Origin: a bacterium | GTDB taxonomy: Bacteria > Planctomycetota > UBA11346 | Assembly (NCBI GenBank): GCA_020049615.1 | Contig: JAIFKN010000216.1 | Coordinates: 1-29,262, forward strand | Reading direction: 5' to 3' | DNA length: 29,262 bases | Part shown: one piece after another, positions 9,093-18,063 of the stretch | Layout of the letters: each line of letters opens with the position of its first letter | Numbering within the stretch: the first letter of the stretch is position 1 | The notes under the pieces: model-generated | What the model was told of the DNA's origin: nothing | What the model saw: only the letters and a program-made list of their open reading frames with translations | The model's database searches: none | Position numbers and translations under genes: made by a program

Positions 9093-11954
9093 TCACCACG
9101 CGCCGCTGCCGGTGGTCGGCGTGCCGGCAGGCGGGTGGCCCTCATGACCATACTTGGCGAAGTAGCGTTCAAGCACGCGCTTGGCCACCGGCACGCAGGC
9201 CTTGCCGCCGAAGGTGCCGTTGCGGATGAAGACGGCGAAGGCGATGGTCGGTCGGTCCGCTGGCGCGTAACCGATCAGCCAGGCGTGGTCCTCGGTGCGG
9301 CCGCTGGCCCGGCTCTCGGGGGTGCCCCACTCGGCGGTGCCGGTCTTGGCCGCCACCTTGATGCCCTTGGCCTCGCCTTCGAGCTGCAACCGCTTGGCGG
9401 TGGCGCCGGGCAGGTTGGCGGTGACGTTCTCCATGCCCTTGCGCACATCTTCGAGGAATGCGGCGCGGATCTTGAGATCGCTGACCACCGGCCCGGTGTC
9501 GGGACGGACCAGGAACGGCCTGACGATGTGTCCGCCGTTGGCCACCGCGGCGGCGATGGGTACGACGTTGAGCGGCGCTGCCTGGCAGTTCTGGCCGATG
9601 CCCATGCGCCAGTTGTCGCTCGGGTACCAGGTCGGCTCGCGCGGCCGGATCTCGCGGATGTTGTCAGGAGTGGGTAGGGCGTAGCGGCCGAGGCGCTGGC
9701 TGGTGACATCCAGGGCGTTGGCCCAGCCGATGCCGATGTCGTGCGCGTACTGCGGAAGTACTCCCGGCCCGATGCGCTTCGCCAATCGGTCCGCCATGAT
9801 CGCGAAGTAGACGTTCGACGACACCTGGATGCCTTCGGCGAGGTCGTAGGTGCCGGCAGGCGCATGATCGCGCAGCACCGGGCGGCCACGCGACATCGCC
9901 ATGTAGCCCTGGCACCACACCTGCTCGCCCGGCACCATGACGCCGTGCTCGAGCGCGCACAGCGCGGTGAGGATCTTGAACGACGAGCCGGGTGGCTGCT
10001 CGGCGACGGCGGCGTGGTCGATCAGCGGCTGGGCCGGATCAACGAGCAGTTCCTGGTACTTCTCGGCTGCGGTCGAGAGGTCGAACACCGGGTTCGAGGC
10101 GAGGACCAGGATGCCGCCGGTGCGGCAGTCGATCAGGCACATGCCGCTGCGCGCCAGGCCGAACTTGCGTCCACGCGCCATGCGCTCGGTGTTGCCGTCG
10201 GGATCCAGCTCGGCGGCGAGTTCGACGTAGCGATCGAGGCTGTCCTCGGCCAGGCTCTGCAATTCCATGTCGACCTCGGTGACGAGGTCGGTGCCGGCCA
10301 GCGGTTCGGCGTCGCGCAGGGTGACGAAGCCATCCGGGGTGCGGGCGCGGATGCGGCCTCCAGGCTGCCCGCGCAGGATGTCGTCGTAGCGGAACTCCAG
10401 TCCGCTGCTGCCGCGCAGGCCGGCCGACCCGTCGCCGGAGCGCGAGAGCATGCCGATGATGTGCGGAGCCGACTTCGGGAACGGATAGCTGCGGCCGACG
10501 TCGACCACCACGGTCAGGCCGGGGAGGCTGGCCTCCGCACCGTCGTACTGCCGGCGCAGGCTGTCGGGCGGCTGCGCTCCGCTGCCGCACAGACGGATGG
10601 CTATGGCGTGCGGCACGTCGCGCAGCAGGGGAATCGGATCGCGCCGGGTACGACCGCTCAGTTCGCGCTCGGCAAGGCGGCGGAGTTCAGCGAGCTGGCG
10701 CTCGATGGTCAGCGCCGGGGTCGGCCGGCCCTGGGCCGCCAGGCGGGCGGACAGGCCGTCGATCAGCCGCGCCAGACGCTCGGGATCGAGGACCATGTGG
10801 TAGAGGCGATGCTCGCGCCCGCTGGTCGATGGACCGATGCGCTGCGCGTGGTGTTCGATCAGGGCCTGGACGAAGGACGGATCCGGTGTCCCGAGACTGG
10901 CTGCGATCCGGCGCGAGAGCTGGGTGAAGAGGCCCTCGCCGCCGGGTGGATCTCCTTGCAGGATGAGGATGCGCTCGCGGGCCCCGACCACCTCCGGCAG
11001 GGGGATCTCGGCCAGGCGGGTGTCGAGCGGCAGCAGCGGCGCGACCTGGTCGGCGTCGGCACTGGCGGCGTAGTAGAGGCTGTCGCTCGGGGCGGCGCGC
11101 CGGGCCCGGGCCAGCGCGCGGTCGAGACGCTCGCGGATGACCTCGACTTCGCGGCCGGTGACGCGCGCCAGCGTGACCTCGGCCTGCTCGCGGCGCTCGG
11201 CGAGCATCAGGCGCAGTTCCAGCCGTTCGCTGCGTCCGCCGCCGATGGGATAGTTCAGCGAGCAGCGGTCGGTGAACGGATCGAGGACATTGGCGGTCGG
11301 TTCCTCCAGGGCGAGCTCTCGGTCGACTTCGGCGCAGGCGGCGACGAAGCCCGCCTCGGTGACCGCCTGGGCGGCGATCCCCCAGCGGACCTGCACCTCG
11401 CGCACCAGGGCGTCGAGCGGCTCCTCGGTAAGCAGATCGCCCTCGACCAGGCGGCGCACCGCGTCTTCATCGCCGCGGCCAGGGGTGAGCAGGGAGCGCG
11501 CCACCGCCACCAGGGAGAGGGTGCCGCCCTCGGCCCGGGCACCCAGACGCAGTGCCGTGCCCGGGTGGGCGAGCATCTCGCCGAGCAGCATCTCCTTGAG
11601 GTTCGCCGGCTTGCTGATCCAGCGCAACCGGGCGGTCAGATCGCCGACCAGGGCGTCGAAGCGCTTCTGATCCAGTCGCCACAGGTCGTGCTCGCGACGG
11701 GCGCGGCCTTCGATCTCCAACTCGGCCAGCACGACCGAGAGGTGGTACATCGGCTTGGTCTCGGCCATCGGGGTGCCGGTGCGGTCGAGGATCCGACCGC
11801 GGCGGGCCGGCAGCGGCTCGACCACGACCAGGGCGCGCTCGACCGCCTGGGCGTGCTGGCTGCCTTCCAGGACCTGCAGCTGGAACAACCGCACCAGGAA
11901 GGCGAGTCCGATCAGCGCGATGAGCAGGGCGAGGAGGAGGAGGCGGGAGGGCAT
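9093..11954 (-). CDS. Class B penicillin-binding protein (PBP2/FtsI type transpeptidase), unusually long
   Basis: A 953-residue peptidoglycan D,D-transpeptidase anchored by an N-terminal membrane helix (LLLLALLIALIGLAFLVRLF). The PBP-dimer start motif ARRGRILDRTGTPMA is present. The transpeptidase triad is complete: SSFK near residue 656, SSN near 712 and KTG near 870 (AAKTGTAEWGT). It cross-links peptidoglycan in elongation or division. The family is normally 600-700 residues; here the region before the catalytic domain is about 300 residues longer, with hydrophilic, Arg/Glu-rich helices. No mreBCD, rodA or ftsW neighbour is visible, so MrdA versus FtsI cannot be decided. No clear ribosome binding site precedes the start, which lies beside a heptamer inverted-repeat region. 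Confidence 0.88.
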   Translation of the reverse strand: MPSRLLLLALLIALIGLAFLVRLFQLQVLEGSQHAQAVERALVVVEPLPARRGRILDRTGTPMAETKPMYHLSVVLAELEIEGRARREHDLWRLDQKRFDALVGDLTARLRWISKPANLKEMLLGEMLAHPGTALRLGARAEGGTLSLVAVARSLLTPGRGDEDAVRRLVEGDLLTEEPLDALVREVQVRWGIAAQAVTEAGFVAACAEVDRELALEEPTANVLDPFTDRCSLNYPIGGGRSERLELRLMLAERREQAEVTLARVTGREVEVIRERLDRALARARRAAPSDSLYYAASADADQVAPLLPLDTRLAEIPLPEVVGARERILILQGDPPGGEGLFTQLSRRIAASLGTPDPSFVQALIEHHAQRIGPSTSGREHRLYHMVLDPERLARLIDGLSARLAAQGRPTPALTIERQLAELRRLAERELSGRTRRDPIPLLRDVPHAIAIRLCGSGAQPPDSLRRQYDGAEASLPGLTVVVDVGRSYPFPKSAPHIIGMLSRSGDGSAGLRGSSGLEFRYDDILRGQPGGRIRARTPDGFVTLRDAEPLAGTDLVTEVDMELQSLAEDSLDRYVELAAELDPDGNTERMARGRKFGLARSGMCLIDCRTGGILVLASNPVFDLSTAAEKYQELLVDPAQPLIDHAAVAEQPPGSSFKILTALCALEHGVMVPGEQVWCQGYMAMSRGRPVLRDHAPAGTYDLAEGIQVSSNVYFAIMADRLAKRIGPGVLPQYAHDIGIGWANALDVTSQRLGRYALPTPDNIREIRPREPTWYPSDNWRMGIGQNCQAAPLNVVPIAAAVANGGHIVRPFLVRPDTGPVVSDLKIRAAFLEDVRKGMENVTANLPGATAKRLQLEGEAKGIKVAAKTGTAEWGTPESRASGRTEDHAWLIGYAPADRPTIAFAVFIRNGTFGGKACVPVAKRVLERYFAKYGHEGHPPAGTPTTGSGAW

Positions 11955-11960
11955 GGGACA

Positions 11961-12053
11961 GGCTTGAGGCTTCAGGCCTGAGGCTTGAGGTCAGGCTGAC
12001 CTACAGTGTACCGAGGTCGGGTGGGGGCAATGGACCTCAAGCCTCAAGCCTCA
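11961..12053. repeat. Inverted heptamer repeat region between galE and the PBP gene
   Basis: One arm (11968-11990) consists of degenerate copies of the heptamer GGCTTGA; the other (12034-12056) has near-perfect tandem copies of its complement (TCAAGCC). The inverted arms match 21 of 23 bases, with a 13-bp perfect core (GAGGCTTGAGGTC at 11980-11992 and its complement at 12033-12045) separated by about 40 nt. The galE stop codon is inside one arm. A long stem-loop could form in the transcript and end or stabilise galE mRNA before the PBP gene. No T-run is seen. Confidence 0.6.
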
Positions 12054-13076
12054 AGCCTTCGTCAGGTAGCCGTCCGGGTTCTTCTGCTGCCAGTTCCAGC
12101 CGTCGCGGCACATCGCGGACAGATCGAGTCTGGCCGTCCAGCCGAGGTACGAGGCGGCATAGGCCGGATCGGCGTAGGACGAGGCGACATCGCCGGCGCG
12201 CCGTCCGACGATCTGGTAGGGGATGGCGCGTCCGGCGGCGGTCGACAGCGCCTTGACCACGTCGAGCACCGAGGAACCGCGTCCGGTGCCGAGGTTGACC
12301 GGCACGCAGCCGTCGACCTGGGGCAGCTTGGCCAGGGCGGCGAGATGGCCCTGGGCGAGGTCGACGACATGGATGTAGTCGCGCACGCCGGTGCCGTCCG
12401 GGGTCGGCCAGTCTCCACCGTAGACGGATAATTGCGGCCGCTTGCCGACCGCGACCTGCAGGGCGAAGGGCATGAGGTTGTTGGGGATGCCGGCGGGGTC
12501 CTCGCCGATCAGGCCGGATGGGTGCGCGCCGACCGGATTGAAGTAGCGCAGGGGGATGATGCGCCAGCCCGGCTCCGACTTCGCCAGGTCGCGCAGGATG
12601 TCCTCGATGAACAGCTTGGTGCGGCCGTACGGATTGGTCGCGCTCAGGCGCGAGGACTCGGTGATCGGTACGCGCTCCGGATCGCCGTAGACGGTCGCCG
12701 ACGAGCTGAACACCAGCTGGCGGCAGCCGTGCCGGCGCATCGCTTCGAGCAGCACGATGGTGCCGCCCAGATTGTTGTCGTAGTAGCGCAGCGGGATCTG
12801 CACCGACTCGCCGACCGCCTTCAGGCCGGCGAAGTGGATCACCGCCTCGGGCCGTTCGATGGCGAAGACGCGCTCGACCGCGGTGGCGTCGCAGAGATCG
12901 ACCTGATGGAAGCGCAGCTTCGGCTGGCCCCCGACGATCGTCCGCACCCGCTCCAGGGCGGCTGCCGAGGAGTTGGCGAGATTGTCGATGACGACGACCT
13001 CGCGACCGGCTTGCAGCAGTTCGACGCAGGTGTGGGATCCGATATAGCCGGCGCCGCCGGTGACGAGGATAGGCAT
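12051..13076 (-). CDS. galE: UDP-glucose 4-epimerase
   Basis: A 341-residue SDR-family enzyme interconverting UDP-glucose and UDP-galactose in the cytoplasm, feeding surface polysaccharide synthesis or the Leloir pathway. It begins [17 protein letters not shown], with the NAD-binding GxxGxxG. The serine of FSSSATVYG and the YxxxK pair in [11 protein letters not shown] complete the catalytic triad, and the typical [18 protein letters not shown] segment follows. Length is normal. An upstream in-frame extension to 13358 covers intergenic hairpins and the end of the kinase gene, so the ATG at 13076 is preferred. The stop lies in the heptamer repeat. A beta-galactosidase is nearby, but no galK or galT is in the window. 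Confidence 0.92.
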   Translation of the reverse strand: MPILVTGGAGYIGSHTCVELLQAGREVVVIDNLANSSAAALERVRTIVGGQPKLRFHQVDLCDATAVERVFAIERPEAVIHFAGLKAVGESVQIPLRYYDNNLGGTIVLLEAMRRHGCRQLVFSSSATVYGDPERVPITESSRLSATNPYGRTKLFIEDILRDLAKSEPGWRIIPLRYFNPVGAHPSGLIGEDPAGIPNNLMPFALQVAVGKRPQLSVYGGDWPTPDGTGVRDYIHVVDLAQGHLAALAKLPQVDGCVPVNLGTGRGSSVLDVVKALSTAAGRAIPYQIVGRRAGDVASSYADPAYAASYLGWTARLDLSAMCRDGWNWQQKNPDGYLTKA

Positions 13077-13130
13077 GGCGGCATGGTCCGCAGCGGTGCG
13101 GCGGGCGTCAAGCAGTGCAGACGGCGCCGG

Positions 13131-13153
13131 GGCCCATCGCCTGCGATGGGGCC
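13131..13153 (-). promoter_or_regulatory. GC-rich hairpin in the galE leader
   Basis: CCCATCGC-CT-GCGATGGG (13133-13150) with flanking GGG/CCC bases forms a strong hairpin about 55 nt upstream of the galE start and directly beside repeat copy B. It could end the upstream kinase transcript or act in the galE leader; there is no T-run. Confidence 0.4.
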
Positions 13154-13154
13154 C

Positions 13155-13249
13155 GGCGGCATAGCATCGTCGCAGCCGATGCCGCCACGATTCCGGAGGC
13201 TTCCGACGGGATCGATATGCGACAAAGCCCGTGTGCTGGCTGAAAGCCC
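13155..13249 (-). repeat. Dispersed intergenic structured repeat, copy B
   Basis: Counterpart of copy A at 1033-1130, between the kinase-FGE gene and galE. It contains GGCGGCAT (13155-13162) and ATGCCGCC (13179-13186) as a stem, then the conserved GACAAAGCCCG (13221-13231) and a GGCTGAAAGCC hairpin. It is 62/77 identical to copy A without gaps over 13155-13231. As with copy A it lies 3' of one minus-strand gene and 5' of the next. Confidence 0.65.
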
Positions 13250-13257
13250 TGAGCAGA

Positions 13258-15270
13258 CTAGCGCGGCGGCCAACTCGCGGTGGCACCGCCCGGCACCAGG
13301 AAGCGGAAGCCCAGCCAGGCCTTGGCGTCGGACGGGTTCGCTGCCCCGCGCGCCGCACTGCGCGCCAGCTGGGCGGGATGCAGCCAGCTGCCGCCGCGGA
13401 TCACATTCAGGCCGCCGAACTGGCCGACCGGGTCGCTGCGTTGCTGGTCGCCGTAGGGGCTCTCGCCGTCCCAGCGGTCTGCGCACCATTCGGCGACATT
13501 GCCGTGCATGCCGGCGAAGCCCCAGGCATTTGCCGGGCCAGCCGACACGGGCAGGGAGCGCAGCTGGGGATGGTCGCGATCGAGCAGCCAGGCGTTCTCG
13601 GCCGCGAAGAGTCCTCCGTCCTGCCAGGCGGCGAGCACCGCCGGGACGGTGCAGACGCGCGGCGCGGATTCGACGGCGAAGGGCCCGTTCGTGCCGGCGC
13701 GGCAGGCGTATTCCCACTCCGCCTCGCTGGGCAGCCTGGCGCCGATGCCGGGATGCAGCCGGTTGAGGCGTTCGATCCAGGCGAGGCAGGCTTCCAGCGT
13801 CAGGTCGCTGGCGGGCATGTCCGGGGGGAGGTCGGCACCGCCATCGGCCAGGGCGGCATGGAGTGCGTTGCTGACCTCGGCGGAGGACAGCCAGAAACCC
13901 TGACTGAGCTGCACCGCGTGCAGTTCCTCGCTCGGTTCGCGACCAGCCTCTCCAGGAGGGCTGCCCATGGCGAAACGACCGGGCGGACACCAGCGCAGGA
14001 TCGCGACCTGGCCGGCGATCGGCAGGCGGACCACGGCTCCGATCTCGTCGCGTTCCAGCCTGCCGATGGTCGAGGCCGCGGCGGCCTGTCCGGGTGCTCC
14101 GGGCGTCTGGACTGGCTGTCCCGATTTCCGCTCCAGCATCCAGGTCGCGGCGGTGATGCCGGCGATGATCAGCACCGCCGGCAGCCCCAGCCTGATGATC
14201 GGTCCCCACGGGATGCCGGTGAAGGCCGAGCCATTCGACGCGACGATGCGCTTGGGCGACGGGCTGCCGGTGACTTCGGCGAAGACCAGGCTGGCCGGGG
14301 ATTGCGAATTGCTGTGGATCGGCGCCTTGCCCTCGGCCAGGCGTTCGAGGTCGAGCAGCAGTTCGCCGATGTCGCGATGGCGCTGGTCGCGATCCTTCGC
14401 CATCGCCTTCTCGACCACGCCGCATACAGCGGCGCTGATATGCGGGCTGAACCGGCGCATGTCGGGCACCGGACGGGTCAGCACCTCGTGGGTCAGCACA
14501 TAGATGGTCGGGCCGTCGAACGGCTTGCGGCCGGTGAGCAGGGTGTAGAGGGTCGCGCCGAGGGCATAGACATCGACGCGATGGTCGAGGTCGCTGTCGC
14601 CGCGGATCTGCTCCGGCGCCATGTAGGCCGGCGTGCCGCATGCGGTGCCGGTCATGGTCATGCGGTCGTCACCCTCGGCGTGCCGCGCCATGCCCAGGTC
14701 GCCGATCTTCGGCTCCGGCATGGTGCCGGCCTTGACCGCCTGCAGGAAGATGTTCTCCGGTTTGAGGTCACGGTGGATCAGGCCGGCGGCGTGGATCGCG
14801 ACCAGGCCCCGGGCGCAACGCGCGGCGATGGTGCAGGCTTCCTTCTCCAGCAGGGTGCCGCGGCGCTTGAGGTGTCCGGCGAGATCGCCGCCCGCGACGT
14901 ACTCCATCACCAGCCACAGCCATCCATCCGACTCGCCATGCGCGACCAGTTGGACCACGTTGGGATGGCGCACCGAGGCCAGCACCTCGGATTCGCGCAG
15001 GAACCTCGCGCGGAAGTCTCCCTGACCGAGGAGGCTGGCATGGAGGATCTTCAGCGCGCCCTGCTGACCATCCTTGTCGGCGAGGTGGACCGCGCCCATC
15101 CCGCCCTGGCCGAGCCGGCGGCCGACGCTCCAGCCGCCGATGACCTTGGGGGGCTCGGGCATGCGCATGGTGACGCCCGAGGCGAGTTCGGCGTCGGGCA
15201 CCGTGATGTGCCGGCCTTCAGGGTCGGGGATGGTCGGATCGCCTGCCACGACCTGGATATACCGATGCAC
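13258..15270 (-). CDS. Transmembrane serine/threonine protein kinase fused to an FGE/sulfatase-modifying-factor-like domain
   Basis: About 670 residues. An N-terminal Hanks-type kinase has the glycine loop RRLGQGGMG, the ATP-binding Lys in [22 protein letters not shown] (DLG in place of DFG) and [11 protein letters not shown] juxtamembrane region and one membrane helix ([19 protein letters not shown]) follow, then a C-terminal FGE-sulfatase domain with [35 protein letters not shown] and GFRFLVPG. The catalytic cysteines of true FGE are not seen, so this part is more likely a ligand-binding or structural module outside the membrane. The start is uncertain: GTG 15270 is used, ATG 15168 just before the kinase fold is the alternative. 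Residues upstream of 15306 overlap the flavoprotein gene and are excluded. It probably phosphorylates cytoplasmic proteins in response to an envelope signal. Confidence 0.82.
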   Translation of the reverse strand: MHRYIQVVAGDPTIPDPEGRHITVPDAELASGVTMRMPEPPKVIGGWSVGRRLGQGGMGAVHLADKDGQQGALKILHASLLGQGDFRARFLRESEVLASVRHPNVVQLVAHGESDGWLWLVMEYVAGGDLAGHLKRRGTLLEKEACTIAARCARGLVAIHAAGLIHRDLKPENIFLQAVKAGTMPEPKIGDLGMARHAEGDDRMTMTGTACGTPAYMAPEQIRGDSDLDHRVDVYALGATLYTLLTGRKPFDGPTIYVLTHEVLTRPVPDMRRFSPHISAAVCGVVEKAMAKDRDQRHRDIGELLLDLERLAEGKAPIHSNSQSPASLVFAEVTGSPSPKRIVASNGSAFTGIPWGPIIRLGLPAVLIIAGITAATWMLERKSGQPVQTPGAPGQAAAASTIGRLERDEIGAVVRLPIAGQVAILRWCPPGRFAMGSPPGEAGREPSEELHAVQLSQGFWLSSAEVSNALHAALADGGADLPPDMPASDLTLEACLAWIERLNRLHPGIGARLPSEAEWEYACRAGTNGPFAVESAPRVCTVPAVLAAWQDGGLFAAENAWLLDRDHPQLRSLPVSAGPANAWGFAGMHGNVAEWCADRWDGESPYGDQQRSDPVGQFGGLNVIRGGSWLHPAQLARSAARGAANPSDAKAWLGFRFLVPGGATASWPPR

Positions 15271-15305
15271 GGCGGTGCCGCCACCGCCGACAGGCCCACC
15301 CTGGC

Positions 15306-16433
15306 TCAGGCCCGCCGATAGCCGGCGGCGTCGGCGACCAGCAGCCGGTTGAGCAGCGGCAGGGCGTCGATCCCAGCTGCGATGCCCTCCGCCAGGCGGC
15401 GGCGCTGGATCAGTCCCTGGAGCAGTTCGCCGATGCGCCGGCGCCGGCCGATCGCGCGACTGAAGTCGGCTGCGTATCCGGCCAGGCCGCGGCCGTCGCG
15501 GATGGCTCCGGCAAGGAGTTCCGCCCCGCGCAGGGCCAGACTCATGCCTTCGCCGGTGAAGGGGTCGCAGAAACCGCCGGCATCGCCGACCAGCGCCACG
15601 CCGTCGGCGGCGATCGATCGGCATCCCTGCGGCAGGCTGCCGGTCGCCATCACCGGTCCCAGTACGGCTTGGCGGGTCCGCTGAGCCAGGCCGGGGGTCG
15701 CGGCGAGGGCGGCACGCAGCAGCCGACCTCGTGGCAAGCGCCGCAGAAGCGCGCCGGAGGCCGGGGCGAGCAGCAGGTTGAGGTTGACCTCGCCGCCGCC
15801 GAGCGGGCAGAGACCGATCTGACCCAGGGGACCGAGGTGCATCTCGCCGGAATCGCCATGATCGACGCCATGGGCCCGCGCCACCAGCGCGAAGCGCTGG
15901 CGCGGCGGGCGCCGGTCGAGGCCGCAGGTGCGCCGCACCATGCTGCCGCGGCCGTCGGCGCCGATGATCAGCTTGGCGCGCAGCTTCTGGCCGTCGATCG
16001 TGCGCACCTCCCAGCCATCTCCTTCGCGCTGCAGGTCGCAGACCCGCGCCCGCCGCAGGAGGCGGCAGCGGCTGGCGGCGGCATCCTGGAGAGCGAGATC
16101 AAGGCGTTCGCGGCGCACCCCGAGGCCGAACGGCACCGGCGGCGCCAGCCCGAGGATCGGCCGGTAGGGCACGGCATGGCCGCCATGCGGTCCGCGCAGC
16201 GCGAGGCCTGTCAGCCGCTTGGCGCCGGTGGCGCAGACGAGATCCAGCAGTCCCGCGCGCTGCAGCACACCGAGTCCGCCGGGCGACAGGTACTCGCCGC
16301 ATGGCCGGTGCCGTGGCTGGCTTTCGGCGTCCAGGAGCACGATCCTCCGGTCGGAGCCGGCACCCGCCAGCAACCAGGCGCACAGCGCGCCAGCGGGACC
16401 TGCTCCGACGATGGCGATATCATAACCGTCCAT
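15306..16433 (-). CDS. FAD-dependent oxidoreductase, geranylgeranyl reductase-like
   Basis: A 375-residue flavoprotein of the UbiH/geranylgeranyl reductase superfamily. The N-terminal FAD motif is YDIAIVGAGPAGALCAWLL; CGEYLSPGG and the middle IIGADGRGSMVRR motif follow; the second FAD motif is GVALVGDAGGFCDPFTGEGM. Relatives reduce isoprenoid double bonds or hydroxylate/oxidise quinone-like rings. It is divergent from the sensor kinase and shares a GGTAC-type motif with the promoter region of the type III polyketide synthase. Flavoproteins of this type are frequent partners of type III polyketide synthases, so it may act on the product of that operon (inference). No signal peptide; it is probably peripheral to the membrane. 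Confidence 0.87.
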   Translation of the reverse strand: MDGYDIAIVGAGPAGALCAWLLAGAGSDRRIVLLDAESQPRHRPCGEYLSPGGLGVLQRAGLLDLVCATGAKRLTGLALRGPHGGHAVPYRPILGLAPPVPFGLGVRRERLDLALQDAAASRCRLLRRARVCDLQREGDGWEVRTIDGQKLRAKLIIGADGRGSMVRRTCGLDRRPPRQRFALVARAHGVDHGDSGEMHLGPLGQIGLCPLGGGEVNLNLLLAPASGALLRRLPRGRLLRAALAATPGLAQRTRQAVLGPVMATGSLPQGCRSIAADGVALVGDAGGFCDPFTGEGMSLALRGAELLAGAIRDGRGLAGYAADFSRAIGRRRRIGELLQGLIQRRRLAEGIAAGIDALPLLNRLLVADAAGYRRA

Positions 16434-16468
16434 GGCCGCATCGTCCGGGAGTGGACGCTGCTGGCCAC

Positions 16469-16482
16469 GGTACGCAGGTACC
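16469..16482. promoter_or_regulatory. Candidate operator in the divergent flavoprotein/sensor kinase promoter
   Basis: GGTACGCAGGTACC lies in the 87-bp divergent gap. It is two GGTAC units with an 8-bp period and matches 12 of 14 bases of a site before the type III polyketide synthase gene (18759-18772). The shared part continues as AGGTACCC. A binding site for the adjacent LuxR-type regulator is plausible. Confidence 0.45.
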
Positions 16483-16520
16483 CCGGGTTGTCAGAAGTGA
16501 CGAGATGATCACGCTATGGC

Positions 16521-17411
16521 ATGCCTGCGCGCCGTCGATCCTGGCTGGTGGCCCTCCTGGCCCTGATCGCCGGCCTGACACTGTGGGGCTGGGATGACCT
16601 GTTCGCCGATATGGGCATGGTGCATCCAGGCCTGCACCGTGCCCTGGGCTGGATCGAATTCCTATTGCTTGGGCCGGGCATGGCGGTGATGGCCTTCGCC
16701 GTCTCCGAATACTTGCGGCTCGCTGCCCAGGCGGTGGCCAGCGAGCGGGAGCGTTCGCGGCAGCAGCGGCTGGTCGCTCTGGGCCGGGTGGCCGCCGGCC
16801 TCGCCCATGAGGTGCGCAATCCGCTGCACAACATCCGCCTGCTGGTCGAGGAGAGCAGAGAGGTCGATGATCCTGCGGAACGCGCAGCTCTCCTGCAGCG
16901 GGTCGAATCCAACGTCCGGCGCATCGATCGTGCCGTCGAACTGGTCTACCGGTTGGCGCGGCCGGCCGCCTCCGCCGGCGATGGTTCCGCTTGCGATCTC
17001 GCAGCCGCTGTGACCGAGGCGGTGACGGCCGAAACCGTCGCTTGCGCCGGCCGCTCGATCATCCGCCTCGCCGACACCCCGGCGGCGACGGTCGCCTGCC
17101 CTGCCGAGGACCTGCGCATGGCCCTCGACAACCTGCTGCGCAATGCGACCGCCGCGGCGACGGAGGTGCACGTCTCGGTCCAGCGCCAGGGCCAGGCCTG
17201 GGAGATCCTGGTGCGCAACCCGGGCTCGCTGCCTGCCGCCATCGCCGCGCTCGGCCAGGGCGACGCCCTCGCCAGCGCCAAGCCGGGTGGCCTGGGCCTG
17301 GGCCTGGCGATCTCGCGCCAGCTGATCGAGGAGGTGGCGGGGGAACTGACCATCGCCCAGCACGGCGACGAGGTGCAGGCGCGGATCCTCCTGCCGGCGG
17401 CGGCGGGATGA
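16521..17411 (+). CDS. Membrane sensor histidine kinase
   Basis: A 296-residue kinase with two N-terminal membrane helices (about residues 8-24 and 44-62) separated by a short loop, so it has only a small external sensing region. The H-box is AGLAHEVRNPLHNI, with the phosphoryl-accepting His at residue 96. The N-box is ALDNLLRNATAAA (Asn 204) and the G2 box is GGLGLGLAISRQLIEE. The usual DxGxG (G1) box is replaced by VRNPGSLP (about 231-238), an Asn at the Asp position. It overlaps the response regulator by an ATGA junction, so the two are translationally coupled and form a pair. Location suggests control of the lipid-biosynthesis operon and the divergent flavoprotein. Confidence 0.9.
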   Translation: MPARRRSWLVALLALIAGLTLWGWDDLFADMGMVHPGLHRALGWIEFLLLGPGMAVMAFAVSEYLRLAAQAVASERERSRQQRLVALGRVAAGLAHEVRNPLHNIRLLVEESREVDDPAERAALLQRVESNVRRIDRAVELVYRLARPAASAGDGSACDLAAAVTEAVTAETVACAGRSIIRLADTPAATVACPAEDLRMALDNLLRNATAAATEVHVSVQRQGQAWEILVRNPGSLPAAIAALGQGDALASAKPGGLGLGLAISRQLIEEVAGELTIAQHGDEVQARILLPAAAG

Positions 17412-18001
17412 GCAGTACGCGCGTGCTGGTCGCCGAGGATGAGGTGGACGCCCGTGAGCTCACGGTGCGCGGCCTGGTCCGTCTCGGCTTCCAGGCCGAA
17501 GGCGCAGTCGATGGTCGGGATGCATTGGATCGCCTTGATCGCGGTTGGGATGCGGTGGTCACCGACATCCGCATGCCCCGCCTCGACGGCCTGCAACTGC
17601 TCGGCGAACTGCGCGTCCGCCTGCCCGGCGCCGTGCGTGTGGTGATGACCAGCTTCGGCGACAAGGAGAGCGTGCTCGCGGCGCTCAATGGCGGCGCCGA
17701 CCACCTGTTGGAGAAGCCCTTCGCCGTCCGCCAGCTAGCCGACCTGCTGACCCGCCTGATCGGCGAGCGGCGCGATGCCAGCGGCGTCGACCAGCTGTTC
17801 GCCCGCCGGCTGGCGACGCTGCCGCTGACACCGCGCGAACGCGAGATGGTCGTCCTGGTGCTCAAGGGTCTGGCCAACAAGGACATCGCCGAAAGCATGG
17901 GCATCGGCGAGCAGACGGTGAAGAACGCTCTCGCCGCGGTCTACGCCAAGCTCGGCATCAGCACGCGCAGCCAGCTGTTCCATCACGTGTTCCCGGTCTG
18001 A
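17408..18001 (+). CDS. Two-component response regulator, receiver plus LuxR-type HTH
   Basis: A 197-residue regulator. The receiver domain (about 1-118) has the acidic pair E10-D11, phospho-acceptor D53 in VTDIRMPRLDG, T81 and K103 (LEKPF). A LuxR/FixJ-type helix-turn-helix occupies about 139-195, with LTPREREMVVLVLKGLANKDIA and TVKNALAAVYAKLG. The start overlaps the kinase stop (ATGA at 17408-17411); longer open frames upstream are out-of-frame readings of the kinase gene. The probable targets are nearby promoters carrying the GGTAC-type motif. Stops 62 bp before the hemopexin-like gene. Confidence 0.92.
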   Translation: MSSTRVLVAEDEVDARELTVRGLVRLGFQAEGAVDGRDALDRLDRGWDAVVTDIRMPRLDGLQLLGELRVRLPGAVRVVMTSFGDKESVLAALNGGADHLLEKPFAVRQLADLLTRLIGERRDASGVDQLFARRLATLPLTPREREMVVLVLKGLANKDIAESMGIGEQTVKNALAAVYAKLGISTRSQLFHHVFPV

Positions 18002-18063
18002 GACGCTGCGCGGATCCATGTCCCGGCCATTGCCTGCCGGTACGGGTCCCGCATCCTGCCTTG

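Noticed and set aside
9741..11981. Long open frame on the plus strand opposite the penicillin-binding protein gene
   Set aside because: It is antisense to a well-supported gene, has the low-complexity Ala/Gly/Arg/Gln composition of GC-rich antisense frames and no recognisable domain. The same applies to open frames opposite the MMPL exporter (19924-22338), the beta-galactosidase and nifH.
13077..13358. N-terminal extension of GalE upstream of 13076
   Set aside because: It reads through hairpins and the repeat, and into the kinase gene; the conserved [14 protein letters not shown] begins at 13076.
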